Positions 17,694-26,398 of a DNA stretch of 64,000 nucleotides are shown here, piece after piece. The stretch is from Ruminococcus sp. (GTDB taxonomy: Bacteria; Bacillota; Clostridia; Oscillospirales; Ruminococcaceae). Below the pieces are notes generated by a model. The model searched no databases. It saw nothing but the letters and a program-made list of their open reading frames with translations, and had not been told where the DNA came from. How positions within the stretch are numbered: position 1 is the first letter of the stretch; the number at the start of each line of letters is the position of its first letter. Where the stretch lies: positions 22,985 to 86,984 of the forward strand of contig NZ_JAILMR010000129.1 in assembly GCF_024692365.1 (NCBI RefSeq). The letters are read 5' to 3'. Position numbers and translations under genes: made by a program.

Positions 17694-18299
17694 TCATTCT
17701 TCAGTGTCATTCTCTTCGATCATTTTATCTGAACTATCGACCGTCAAATGTCTTCCCGAGGACAGCAGAACGGGGTGCTTTTTCACATAAGTCTTATATG
17801 ATATAACATATGCCGCAAATGCCGTTCCCAGCATGACAAGTATCGAGAACATTACACCTATTATATAGTTGTCACCCAACAGATCGATCACCCATCCCGC
17901 AGGATAATACAGTACCATATAAAAGATCTCGCCTTTGCCCTCAGCATTGAAAGAATCGCGGAAAATCGCGGGTATAAAGTAAAACATACCAACCATTATC
18001 AGCACTGCAAATATAGTGGTCAGGCTCCATTCTTCATAGGCTGTATGCTTTCTTCCGTCATCGAAAAACACCCATATAAGAAACAAGCATATCACCACTG
18101 TACCCACTACAGACTTGACATCGGGCTGAGTAAAGAAATTCTTGATGCCTATCATTGAATAGGGAAGAAATGTCACCAGTGAGGGGAAAAGCACCGCTCC
18201 GGTGAACGCTCCGAACACCACCAGTGCCAGCAGCAGACCCAGTCTTGCAGCCGTATATCCGACTACGAATCTGAGCCAGTCATATTGTTCGCTGCCCAT
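17694..18299 (-). CDS. Polytopic membrane protein of unknown function
   Basis: 201 residues with about five hydrophobic segments (near 15-45, 60-75, 90-110, 125-140 and 145-170) and a charged, Asp/Glu-rich C-terminal tail. I do not recognise the family. It starts at an ATG behind GGGAGGTG and lies 80 bases after recG on the same strand, so co-transcription with recG is likely. No catalytic motif is seen. Confidence 0.75.
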   Translation of the reverse strand: MGSEQYDWLRFVVGYTAARLGLLLALVVFGAFTGAVLFPSLVTFLPYSMIGIKNFFTQPDVKSVVGTVVICLFLIWVFFDDGRKHTAYEEWSLTTIFAVLIMVGMFYFIPAIFRDSFNAEGKGEIFYMVLYYPAGWVIDLLGDNYIIGVMFSILVMLGTAFAAYVISYKTYVKKHPVLLSSGRHLTVDSSDKMIEENDTEE

Positions 18300-18379
18300 T
18301 TTGCACCTCCCTGCTGCAAAGTTGTGTTGCTTTACAAATCACACAAACATCACATTTCTTTATATAAAATATACAAAAC

Positions 18380-20413
18380 CTAATCATTGGCTATATCCTG
18401 CTCAAACAGCCCTTCTACCAGTTCTCTCAGACCACTGTTCTCACAATTGTCAAGGTGAGGATCTTTACAGAGTATCTGCTTGGCAGTTTCCTGTGCTTTT
18501 ACAAGAACTTCCATATTTTGGGACATATCCGCTATCTTCATCTTAGGCAGACCATGCTGTCTGCTTCCGAAGAAATCACCGGGGCCCCTGAGTTTCAGAT
18601 CTTCCTGCGAAATTTCAAAGCCGTTATGATTTTTTGAAAGTATCTTCAAGCGCTGAACGACTTCCTCCGTAGGATTATCTGTTATCAGGATACAGGTCGA
18701 TTTGTGCTCGCCTCTGCCAACTCGTCCTCTAAGCTGATGAAGCTGCGAAAGTCCGAACCTGTCGGCATTTTCTATCACCATAACTGCCGCATTCGGTACA
18801 TCCACGCCGACCTCAACTACCGTGGTAGAAACAAGAATGTCAAGTTCATGAGCTTTAAACTTCTTCATGACCTTTTCCTTGCTGTCGGCAGAAAGTCTTC
18901 CGTGTAGAAGACCCACCCGATACTCGCTGAAAACGCCCTCGGATATCTCCTTGGCGTAGCTTTTTACATCACGAAGATCGCTGTCGCTTTCTTCAATCAT
19001 GGGGCAGACGATGTAAGCCTGTCTTCCCTCTTCCAGATACTGCTTGACGTACCCGAAAGCACGCTCTCTCAGCTTTCCCGTGACCGCGTAGGTCTCCACG
19101 GGCTGTCTGCCCTTGGGAAGTTCTTTCAGCACCGAGATATCAAGGTCGCAGTATATCATCAGCGCCAGAGTTCGGGGGATAGGCGTCGCGGACATTACCA
19201 GCTTGTGGGGATTATCTCCCTTTCCCGCCAGCAGAGCCCTCTGCCCAACACCAAAACGGTGCTGTTCATCGGTTATCACAAGACCCAGCCGCTTGAATTC
19301 GGTGCTTGCCTGAACCAGCGCGTGAGTTCCCACAATAACATGATATTCACCCGCCGCGATATCTGCCTTGGCTTTTTCCTTTTTCTTCGGTGTCAGAGAA
19401 CCTGTCAACAGCACCACCTTTACACCCAGCGGTTCAAGAAAACCTTTCAGCGTTTCATAATGCTGACCCGCCAGTATCTCCGTCGGAGCCATCAGCGCAG
19501 TCTGAAAACCGTTCTTATAAGCGAAGTACGCCGCGCCCGCCGCAACTGCGGTCTTACCCGAGCCAACGTCGCCCTGTACAAGGCGGTTCATGGGAAAAAA
19601 CTTCTGCATATCGCAGATGCAGTCGTTTATCGCGCTTTTCTGACCATCGGTCAGCTCAAAAGGCAGAGCGGAGTAATACTCGTCAATGCTCTCCGCCCCC
19701 ATGGGACATCCTGCCTTTTCACGGCTTCGGCTCTTCATCATCAGCATACCCAGTGCCAGCGTCAGCAGTTCATCAAAGACCAGCCTGTTTTTCGCCAGTT
19801 CAAGGGTGTGCATATCCGTGGGATAGTGGATATTCTGCAAAGCGTAACTCAGTGAGCACAGCCCCTGCTCCCTCACCACATCAGGCGGCAGAGGTTCGTA
19901 AATGAACCCGCCCAGAGAATCCAGCGCAGTCCGCATATTCAGCCTGAGCTGTTTCTGCGTGATGCCCTCGGTCAGACGGTACACCGGCTGAACAAGTTCC
20001 GCATCAGCGGGATAAATCTGCGGAGAATTTATCTCCCGACGTATCATATTGCCCGTCAGCTTTCCCACAAGAAAATACTCATGCCCGACTTCCAGTGCCT
20101 TGAACATGAATCCCGCGTTGTAGATAACGATAGTCAAATCGGCAGTATCATCGGTGAAGATAGCCTTGTACACCGTCAGACCCCGCCTTATATTGCCTTC
20201 GGGGAGCTTGCGCACCACCCGACCTTTCAGCACCACCTGTTCATTCAGGGGCGCATCGCGGATAGCCTGCGGTTCATTCATGTCGATGTAGTATCTCGGG
20301 AAATGGTACAGCAGGTCATAGACCGTGTGAACGCCCAGCTTTTCGTAAAGCTCGCTTTTTTTCGGTCCGACCCCCGCGAGGTACATCACGGGCTTTGCCA
20401 GTTCACCGAGCAT
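18380..20413 (-). CDS. recG: ATP-dependent DNA helicase RecG
   Basis: Double-stranded DNA translocase that regresses stalled replication forks, 677 residues, the normal length. An N-terminal wedge/OB domain (about 1-250, including LLYHFPRYYID) is followed by the helicase core with Walker A GDVGSGKTA, the DEQH box (ITDEQHRFG), the motif III region SATPIPRTL, and motifs V and VI (VSTTVVEVGVDVPNA, QLRGRVGRG). The C-terminal TRG-type motif region is KLRGPGDFFGSRQHG. All catalytic motifs are intact. Confidence 0.96.
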   Translation of the reverse strand: MLGELAKPVMYLAGVGPKKSELYEKLGVHTVYDLLYHFPRYYIDMNEPQAIRDAPLNEQVVLKGRVVRKLPEGNIRRGLTVYKAIFTDDTADLTIVIYNAGFMFKALEVGHEYFLVGKLTGNMIRREINSPQIYPADAELVQPVYRLTEGITQKQLRLNMRTALDSLGGFIYEPLPPDVVREQGLCSLSYALQNIHYPTDMHTLELAKNRLVFDELLTLALGMLMMKSRSREKAGCPMGAESIDEYYSALPFELTDGQKSAINDCICDMQKFFPMNRLVQGDVGSGKTAVAAGAAYFAYKNGFQTALMAPTEILAGQHYETLKGFLEPLGVKVVLLTGSLTPKKKEKAKADIAAGEYHVIVGTHALVQASTEFKRLGLVITDEQHRFGVGQRALLAGKGDNPHKLVMSATPIPRTLALMIYCDLDISVLKELPKGRQPVETYAVTGKLRERAFGYVKQYLEEGRQAYIVCPMIEESDSDLRDVKSYAKEISEGVFSEYRVGLLHGRLSADSKEKVMKKFKAHELDILVSTTVVEVGVDVPNAAVMVIENADRFGLSQLHQLRGRVGRGEHKSTCILITDNPTEEVVQRLKILSKNHNGFEISQEDLKLRGPGDFFGSRQHGLPKMKIADMSQNMEVLVKAQETAKQILCKDPHLDNCENSGLRELVEGLFEQDIAND

Positions 20414-20524
20414 ATAATTTCACCGCCTTAACATATCTTCATTCATATTATAACACATTCACATAAAAATTGCAAGTGCATGGCACATATCTTTTGTAAA
20501 ATGTCACCAAACCGTAATATTCCC

Positions 20525-20552
20525 AAATAAAAAAGGACGACCCAAGCCGTCC
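20525..20552 (-). terminator. Minus-strand terminator upstream of recG
   Basis: GGACG / CGTCC stem with an eight-base loop followed by TTTTTTATT on the minus strand. No complete minus-strand gene lies upstream of it; it may be left from the gene remnant at 20594-20752. The 373-base recG-lipoprotein gap holds only this, the remnant and the lipoprotein promoter. Confidence 0.55.
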
Positions 20553-20593
20553 CGCAGATATATAAATTTCCCGGGAAAAGCCCGATGCTGGCA

Positions 20594-20752
20594 TTATCCC
20601 TTGTTTTCGGTATTTTCGTGAATTTCGTCCGTTTCGTCCTTATCGAGGTTTTCCCGAATAATTACACCTGTTCTTAAAACAATCAAACTATGTTTTTTGT
20701 CGATGTATACAATTGTAATTTCAATTTCGCCGTGGTATAATATAAAGCACGA
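20594..20752 (-). pseudogene. Possible 3' remnant of a lost gene
   Basis: A 52-codon minus-strand frame without an ATG has protein-like composition: alternating hydrophobic beta strands (EIEITIVYIDK, HSLIVLRTGVII), then an acidic tail, TAA stop, and a terminator 42 bases on. It opens just after an in-frame stop beside the plus-strand lipoprotein promoter. It looks like the end of a gene whose 5' part was replaced. A chance ORF cannot be excluded. Confidence 0.3.
20713..20741 (+). promoter_or_regulatory. Promoter of the 282-residue lipoprotein gene
   Basis: TTGTAA, a 17-base spacer, then TATAAT, 45 bases before the start codon. Confidence 0.65.
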
Positions 20753-20786
20753 TTAACCATCAAAACTATTTATTAAGGGGTAAACT

Positions 20787-21635
20787 ATGAAGACAAGAAA
20801 AATCATTTCAATTCTGTGTGCGGCTTCAATGGCTTTAGCTATGACAGCTTGCGGTAAAGCAAAGGAAACCGACACGGATAACAGTTCAAAATCAGAAACT
20901 GCAACAAAAGCTTCTGCCGATGAATCAAAAGCCGAATCCATTGACTCCGCTGAATCAGCTGTCGAGTCCGATGTTTCGGAACTTTCCGAATCTCAGAAAG
21001 AAAGTTCATCCGCTAATGACAGTGTTGAATCTAAATCCAAGGACAGCGAAGCTGAAATATCCGATGATAACACAGCAGAAACACCCGATGATAACGCGGA
21101 AGAAAACACCGCTTCCGAAACAGGCTCAGATGAATCCGATACCATGGAAGTCAAAAATGGCGGTTTGATTTATCATATACCAAGTAATTTTTTTGAAAGC
21201 AAAGATAACGCTAATGGCTCTTCGTACTATGCTTATAGAACACCCGATGACACCACAGCAAGTTATTTGATCGCTTATTCTCAAGATTTTCCTTCGCTTG
21301 AACTTAACGAAGCCGCTTTTGAATCAGCCGCACAAAGTATCATGAAAGGTTATGTAAAAAAAGCTGAAACCGACATCGATTATAAACCAACAGAAATTAA
21401 GCATAATACTATTTTGGGAAGAAATGAATATGAAATGGGTTATATAATAGATAGCAAATCCGAGGAAGAATTTGACTATATGTTTATATCCTTTATTCAA
21501 AGTCCTGACATAGAAAGCATAAACTATGTAGTTCAACTTTTTCGTTTCAAAGACCAGGAAATTGATTATGATTATATAGATGATGCCGCAAAAATGATCT
21601 ACTCTGTCGAAGAAGACCCCGATTTTGCTGACTAA
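20787..21635 (+). CDS. Ser/Glu-rich lipoprotein
   Basis: 282 residues. A lipoprotein signal peptide ends at the lipobox MTAC (Cys at about 22). Residues 25-125 are a low-complexity Ser/Glu/Asp/Ala linker, probably a wall-spanning spacer. Residues 125-282 form a compact domain (LIYHIPSNFFES onward) that I cannot assign to a family. A ribosome site AAGGGG precedes the ATG. It is a single-gene unit facing the cellobiose phosphorylase gene, with a shared terminator between them. Confidence 0.85.
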   Translation: MKTRKIISILCAASMALAMTACGKAKETDTDNSSKSETATKASADESKAESIDSAESAVESDVSELSESQKESSSANDSVESKSKDSEAEISDDNTAETPDDNAEENTASETGSDESDTMEVKNGGLIYHIPSNFFESKDNANGSSYYAYRTPDDTTASYLIAYSQDFPSLELNEAAFESAAQSIMKGYVKKAETDIDYKPTEIKHNTILGRNEYEMGYIIDSKSEEEFDYMFISFIQSPDIESINYVVQLFRFKDQEIDYDYIDDAAKMIYSVEEDPDFAD

Positions 21636-21682
21636 AATCATTGGCACTTCATTCAGCAAAATATTTCATCAACAAAACCACC

Positions 21683-21716
21683 AAAAAGACCGCCCCACCC
21701 GGGACGGTCTTTATTA
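21683..21716. terminator. Bidirectional terminator between lipoprotein and cellobiose phosphorylase
   Basis: Stem AAAGACCG / CGGTCTTT with a G+C-rich interior; A-run on one side and T-run on the other, so it can end both convergent transcripts. Confidence 0.85.
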
Positions 21717-21732
21717 TTGCCTTATTGAATTA

Positions 21733-24147
21733 TCAGCCCATCACAACGGTGATATTGGTCTGCTCGGTCATCTTGCACTCGCATACGAAGTTGCCCTCAA
21801 CTGCCTCGCCGTTTACGGTTATCTGCTTGATACCGCTCTCAACGTGGTCGGGGTTCTGTATGTCGATGGACAGGTGCTTGCCGCGGAAGTTCTTCTCGAT
21901 CTTGAAGCCGTCCCACTCACTGGGGATAGATGGGCTAATTACCAGACCCTCAGCATTAGGACGCATACCGCAGATACCCTCAACACAGCCTACCATTACG
22001 GTAGAGCCTGTACCTGTCAGCCAGTGTACGTGGCTTCTGCCTGCGTAAGGTGAACGTGTGCTCTCGGTGAACTGACCGTGTACGTATGGCTCAAGCACTC
22101 TCTGCTCTGCCTTGTCGTTCATGCTTGCGGGAGCGCTCTCCTTGAAGTACTCGAAAGCTCTGTTGCCGTGACCCATCAGGGATTCTGCCAGGATTATCCA
22201 GCCCTGTGTCTGGCTGAATATACCGCCGTTCTCCTTGGTGTCAGGGTTGAAGATGTGCATCAGCGCACCATCGAAGTAGTGATCTACATAAGGAGGATCC
22301 ATCAGCTTTACGCCGTAAGGAGTATTGAGTATCTCGTGTACCTTATCGAGAGACTTCTCAGCCTGCTCCTTGCTTGCAAAGCCCGAAATAACTGCCCAGC
22401 TCTGGGGGTTCAGCCACATTGAAGCCTCGGGATCTTTCTTTGCACCAACGATAACGCCGTTGTCGCGGATACCTCTGATGAATCTGTCCTCGTCCCAGCA
22501 GTCAGAAAGTGCCTTGCCCAGCTCAGCCTGTGCCTTGGTGATGTACTCGATATAATCGGTATCCTTTCTCTCCTCGGCATAGCCCTTGATAACGCTCATA
22601 GCGTAGTACAGCTGGAATGCAACGAAGGTGGATTCGCCCTGCTTGCCCATTCTCAGGCAGTCGTTCCAGTCTGCGTGGAGACCTGCGGGCATCTTGTGTG
22701 CACCCAGTCTCTCCTGCGAGAATCTGATAGCGTTCTTGAGGTGCTCGTAAACGGAAGCCTCTCCGCCGCCCTCTTCTGCATATACGATAACTTCGTCCAG
22801 GAATGCCTTGTTGCCTGTTTCGCCGATGTACTTAACGATAGTCGGGAAGAGCCACAGAGCGTCGTCTGCTCTGTAAGAGGGGTGACCTGTCTCCTTAGCG
22901 TATACGGAATTCTCGTCGTTCTCATCGGGACAAGTCTCGTGACCTGCCTTGTGGTCGAACTTAACCAGAGGCAGACCGCCGCCGTTGGATACCTGTGCTG
23001 ACAGCATGAATCTTATCTTCTCAGCAGCAAGCTCGGGATTGATGTGGATAATACCCTGAATATCCTGAACAGTATCTCTGTAACCGTAGCCGTTTCTCAG
23101 ACCGCAGTAAATAAAGGATGCAGCTCTCGACCAGATGAATGTGATGAAGCACTGGTAAGCGTTCCAAACATCTACCATGTTGTTGAATTCCTCGGAAGGA
23201 GTCTCAACCTGGAAGTTGTTCAGCTGACCGTGCCAGTAATCAACAAGTTCCTTGACCTCGGCATCGACCTTGCCTGCAGCCTTGTACTCGCTCATGATGC
23301 TCTCAGCAGTAGCGGGATCCTTCTGACCCAGTATAAAGATCAGTTCCTTGGTCTCGCCTGCTGCCAGTGTGAAATCAGACTGGAGCGCACCGCAGGCATT
23401 GGAGTTGTAGTTCAGCACGTTGTTGCACTTGCCGCTCTCAACTGCGATGGGGTTGCCGTAATCTCTGTAAGAGCCGATGAAGCTGTCGAGATTACCGTTG
23501 TAAGCACTTACATCAGCGCCCACCAGACCGAAGAATCTCTCTCTGTGGTTTGAACCGCTTGCATCCTTGCCGCTGTTCTCGTTGATGTGCTGTACTATCT
23601 TATTGCCCTCAAAGGAGGTACGTGTGATGAACAGGGTGTACTGGAGATTTACCTGATCCTGCTCGTAGTTATTTTCGTTGGTGAACTCGATAAAGCCCCA
23701 AGTTGAAAGGTTTCTGGGCTTGTCGCTCTCATTGGTGACCTTAACTCTCCATACCTCATAGGTCTTGTTCAGGGGCACATAGTAAGTAAGCTCGGACTTG
23801 ATGCCGCTGTACTGTGAAGTGATGGTGGTATAAGCTGTACCGTGGTGGCACTCGGTCTTGTATTCATCAAGGCTCTTGCCAACAGGCTGCCATGTAGCAG
23901 ACCAGTAATCCTTAGCATCGTTGTCCCTGATATAAACATATCTGCCGGGGAGACCGATGTTAGAGTTGAAACGGTATCTTGCTATTCTTCCGTTAGCGCC
24001 GCTCTTGACAAAGCTGTAGCCGCCGCCGTTGTTTGAAACGATAGCGCCGTACTCGGGTGAACCGAGATAGTTTGCCCAGGGTGCGGGAGTATCAGGGCGG
24101 GTGATGACATATTCCTTGTTTTTCAGATCAAAATAACCATACTGCAT
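21733..24147 (-). CDS. cbpA: Cellobiose phosphorylase (GH94)
   Basis: Cytoplasmic enzyme that cleaves cellobiose with phosphate to glucose 1-phosphate and glucose, saving one ATP. 804 residues, as usual for GH94. The N-terminal beta-sandwich (about 1-280) begins MQYGYFDLKNKEYVI. The (alpha/alpha)6 barrel contains NGYGYRDTVQDIQG, with the general acid expected in the YRDTVQD segment, and HADWNDCLRM. The C-terminal part has the phosphate-site YAGRSHVHWLTG and TGSTVMVG. I chose the ATG at 24145-24147 because AGGAG lies nine bases upstream; a frame extension adds 15 N-terminal residues from the leader. Strongly similar to known Ruminococcus albus cellobiose phosphorylase as I remember it. No transporter gene is adjacent. 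Confidence 0.92.
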   Translation of the reverse strand: MQYGYFDLKNKEYVITRPDTPAPWANYLGSPEYGAIVSNNGGGYSFVKSGANGRIARYRFNSNIGLPGRYVYIRDNDAKDYWSATWQPVGKSLDEYKTECHHGTAYTTITSQYSGIKSELTYYVPLNKTYEVWRVKVTNESDKPRNLSTWGFIEFTNENNYEQDQVNLQYTLFITRTSFEGNKIVQHINENSGKDASGSNHRERFFGLVGADVSAYNGNLDSFIGSYRDYGNPIAVESGKCNNVLNYNSNACGALQSDFTLAAGETKELIFILGQKDPATAESIMSEYKAAGKVDAEVKELVDYWHGQLNNFQVETPSEEFNNMVDVWNAYQCFITFIWSRAASFIYCGLRNGYGYRDTVQDIQGIIHINPELAAEKIRFMLSAQVSNGGGLPLVKFDHKAGHETCPDENDENSVYAKETGHPSYRADDALWLFPTIVKYIGETGNKAFLDEVIVYAEEGGGEASVYEHLKNAIRFSQERLGAHKMPAGLHADWNDCLRMGKQGESTFVAFQLYYAMSVIKGYAEERKDTDYIEYITKAQAELGKALSDCWDEDRFIRGIRDNGVIVGAKKDPEASMWLNPQSWAVISGFASKEQAEKSLDKVHEILNTPYGVKLMDPPYVDHYFDGALMHIFNPDTKENGGIFSQTQGWIILAESLMGHGNRAFEYFKESAPASMNDKAEQRVLEPYVHGQFTESTRSPYAGRSHVHWLTGTGSTVMVGCVEGICGMRPNAEGLVISPSIPSEWDGFKIEKNFRGKHLSIDIQNPDHVESGIKQITVNGEAVEGNFVCECKMTEQTNITVVMG

Positions 24148-24162
24148 TGTCATTCTCTCCTT

Positions 24163-24190
24163 AAATAATTTCATATCGTATTCCGAACGC
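24163..24190 (-). repeat. 28-bp leader repeat, copy 1 (cellobiose phosphorylase 5' UTR)
   Basis: Identical to 24894-24921. Both copies lie a short distance downstream of a -10-like element and upstream of a minus-strand gene. The repeat spans the start of the predicted cbpA leader. Confidence 0.7.
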
Positions 24191-24205
24191 ATAGGCGTTA
24201 CTGTT

Positions 24206-24234
24206 ATTGTAACATAAAAACGATTTTTTTACAA
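24206..24234 (-). promoter_or_regulatory. Promoter of cellobiose phosphorylase gene
   Basis: On the minus strand TTGTAA, a 17-base spacer, then TACAAT, about 59 bases upstream of the start codon. Confidence 0.6.
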
Positions 24235-24334
24235 GGGGGAACAGAAATATTTTTTCAAAAAAAAGTAAATTTTTTAGTGCAGGATAGCCCATCACCTCAG
24301 ATTTATTAACATATGAACTTATAGAAAATATATG

Positions 24335-24364
24335 AAAACGCACCCGCGGGTCATTGCGGGTGCG
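24335..24364 (-). terminator. Terminator of the 138-residue membrane protein gene
   Basis: CGCACCCGC / GCGGGTGCG stem followed on the minus strand by TTTTCATATATTTT. Confidence 0.8.
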
Positions 24365-24394
24365 AAAATGTTTTCGATATTGTGTAGTAAACTA

Positions 24395-24811
24395 TCATTC
24401 CAGCTGATCAATTATCACATAGTTTTTATCAATGTTATTATCCGAAATACATTCATTAACAAATTTTCTGACTTCACTGAAATACTCGTCCCAGCTTTCT
24501 ACTTCCTCGCCCCTGTCAGGATTTTTCTGAAATCTTACAATCACAATATCATGATCAGGTGCAGAACGATCTATCCAGTCTGAACTTTTACCAAAAACAA
24601 TTTTGAACCCAAGTTCATACCCATTATCTGACAGACGTTCTTCTATTATTTCTTTTATCTTTTCAACATCTGTTATCTGTACGTTCGATGATGTATCACT
24701 ATTGACAGTAACAGTATGTTTTTCATCATCCTTAGACTTTACAGCAAAGATAATACCAACAATTGCAGCTATGAGACAAATAATACTTACTAAAATAATT
24801 ATCTTTTTCAT
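24395..24811 (-). CDS. Small membrane-anchored protein, paralog of the adjacent lipoprotein
   Basis: 138 residues from the ATG at 24809-24811. An N-terminal membrane helix (about 3-26) is followed by a soluble domain. That domain matches the C-terminal domain of the lipoprotein at 24953-25492: IKEIIEERLSDNGYELG, PDHDIVIV, ESWDEYFSEVR and NNIDKNYVIIDQL all have counterparts. Function unknown. Its leader carries the second copy of the 28-bp repeat found before cellobiose phosphorylase. Confidence 0.8.
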   Translation of the reverse strand: MKKIIILVSIICLIAAIVGIIFAVKSKDDEKHTVTVNSDTSSNVQITDVEKIKEIIEERLSDNGYELGFKIVFGKSSDWIDRSAPDHDIVIVRFQKNPDRGEEVESWDEYFSEVRKFVNECISDNNIDKNYVIIDQLE

Positions 24812-24893
24812 ATTCAACCAACCTGCCTTTAATAAGAAATGTACGGGTTATCTCTGTAAAACTGAAGATGATACTTTGAAATTCTTGAACCTC

Positions 24894-24921
24894 AAATAAT
24901 TTCATATCGTATTCCGAACGC
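24894..24921 (-). repeat. 28-bp leader repeat, copy 2
   Basis: Exact copy of 24163-24190. On the minus strand it begins 12 bases after a TATAAT (24934-24939), placing it at the start of the leader of the gene at 24395. Confidence 0.7.
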
Positions 24922-24952
24922 GAAGATGTTTTTATTATAGTGTCGGGAATAT

Positions 24953-25492
24953 TCAATCTAACTGATTAAATATCACATAGTTTCTGTCAATATTATTTTG
25001 CGAAATACATTCGAGAACTTTTTCACGGATTTCGCCCAGATACTCATCCCAGTTTTCTATCTCAGAACGCCTGTTATAATCCACTGAAAGCCCTACAATT
25101 ACAATTTCATGGTCAGGTTCATCAGGCAGCCACCAACTTGAATCCTGTATTTCTACATTAACGCCCAGTTTATAACCACTTTCCTCAATGCAATCATCTA
25201 TCAGACTTTTTATAGTTTCAACATCGGTTATAAGTTCGGCAGATGAACTTTCGTCATAAACAGCAGAGGTCTCTTCAATTTCAGATGAGCTGTTTTCGTA
25301 TATAACGGAATTCTCTTCACTTTCGGATGAAGTGTTTTCGGCGGAGGAAGAAGTTTCATCGTTTTCAGAAGAAGTCTTTTCCGAGGTCACTGAGGATTCC
25401 TCGTTGTCATTCGGTTTTGCGGAATTACAGCCCGACGAGGAGGCGACCGCAAGGATACACAATAACAGCGGTATGAGTTTTTTAGCATTCAT
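24953..25492 (-). CDS. Ser/Glu-rich lipoprotein, paralog of the 24395 protein
   Basis: 179 residues from the ATG at 25490-25492 (GGGGGTG ribosome site). The signal peptide ends in the lipobox SSGC. A Ser/Glu linker with repeated SSSE- and EETS-like units (about 25-80) leads to the same domain as in the 24395 gene (LGVNVEIQDSSWW, PDHEIVIVG, WDEYLGEIR, NIDRNYVIFNQL). One paralog is lipid-anchored, the other helix-anchored, which suggests tandem duplication with change of anchor. Function unknown. Confidence 0.83.
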   Translation of the reverse strand: MNAKKLIPLLLCILAVASSSGCNSAKPNDNEESSVTSEKTSSENDETSSSAENTSSESEENSVIYENSSSEIEETSAVYDESSSAELITDVETIKSLIDDCIEESGYKLGVNVEIQDSSWWLPDEPDHEIVIVGLSVDYNRRSEIENWDEYLGEIREKVLECISQNNIDRNYVIFNQLD

Positions 25493-25599
25493 AGCATACA
25501 CCCCCATGATATTATTTGATATAATTATAGCCGTTTATTGCAAAAACGTCAAGAGGGCTACACCACAAATTTTACACAGCCGAGCTAGCAAGAGTGTAC

Positions 25600-25634
25600 A
25601 AAAAAACGGACTCCCGCGCTCAACGGCAGTCCGC
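25600..25634 (-). terminator. Terminator of the amino acid ABC transporter operon
   Basis: CGGACT / AGTCCG stem with additional interior pairing and a T-run on the minus strand, immediately after the ATPase gene stop. Confidence 0.75.
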
Positions 25635-25639
25635 ATATA

Positions 25640-26386
25640 TCACTGTTCAAGCTTTTTAAGAAAAGCCTTTGTCCTCTCGTTTGAGGGGTTGTCGATAACG
25701 TCCGCAGGGTCACCCTGCTCCACGATAACGCCGCCGTCCATGAATACCACATGGTCGGATATGCTCCTTGCAAAGGCTATCTCGTGGGTGACTATAACCA
25801 TAGTCATTTTCTCTTCCGCCAGTTCTTTCAGAACTTTCAGTATCTCCGCCGTAAGCTCGGGGTCAAGTGCCGATGTCGGCTCATCGAAGAACAGCATTCT
25901 GGGCTTCATGTTCAGAGCCCTTGCTATCGCCACACGCTGCTGCTGTCCGCCCGAAAGCTGATGAGGATAATAGTCCGCCCTTTCGGCAAGACCCATCTTT
26001 TCCAGCAGTACCTCGGCATCGTGCATTACTTCTTCCTTGTTGCGCTTCATTACGTGTATCGGCGCATCGCAGATGTTCTTCATCACCGTATAGTGCGGGA
26101 ACAGATTGAAGTTCTGGAACACCAGTGAAAAATAGCTCTTTATCTCTTTCAGCTCTTTTTTAGGCAAATATTTCGCATCATCCACCGCGGTCTTTCCGCA
26201 GTACACCATAGTGCCGCCGTCAACCTTTTCAAGCATCGACATACATCTTAACAGCGTGGATTTTCCCGAGCCCGACGGACCCAGTATCGAGACCACCTGT
26301 CCCTCGTTAACGTCCATGCTGATATCTTTCAGCACCTCAAGGTCATCGAAGCTTTTGCGGAGGTTCTTTATCTCAAGTAATTTCAC
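25640..26386 (-). CDS. Polar amino acid ABC transporter ATP-binding protein (GlnQ/HisP family)
   Basis: 248 residues. Walker A GPSGSGKST, Q-loop VFQNFNLFPH, signature LSGGQQQRVAIARAL, Walker B MLFFDEPTSALD and H-loop IVTHE are all intact. The F-x-N-F-x-L-F-P-H Q-loop is typical of polar amino acid importers. It starts at GTG with AGGAGG eight bases upstream. Third gene of the importer operon; it powers the permease at 26399. Confidence 0.93.
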   Translation of the reverse strand: MKLLEIKNLRKSFDDLEVLKDISMDVNEGQVVSILGPSGSGKSTLLRCMSMLEKVDGGTMVYCGKTAVDDAKYLPKKELKEIKSYFSLVFQNFNLFPHYTVMKNICDAPIHVMKRNKEEVMHDAEVLLEKMGLAERADYYPHQLSGGQQQRVAIARALNMKPRMLFFDEPTSALDPELTAEILKVLKELAEEKMTMVIVTHEIAFARSISDHVVFMDGGVIVEQGDPADVIDNPSNERTKAFLKKLEQ

Positions 26387-26398
26387 AGCACAGACCTC

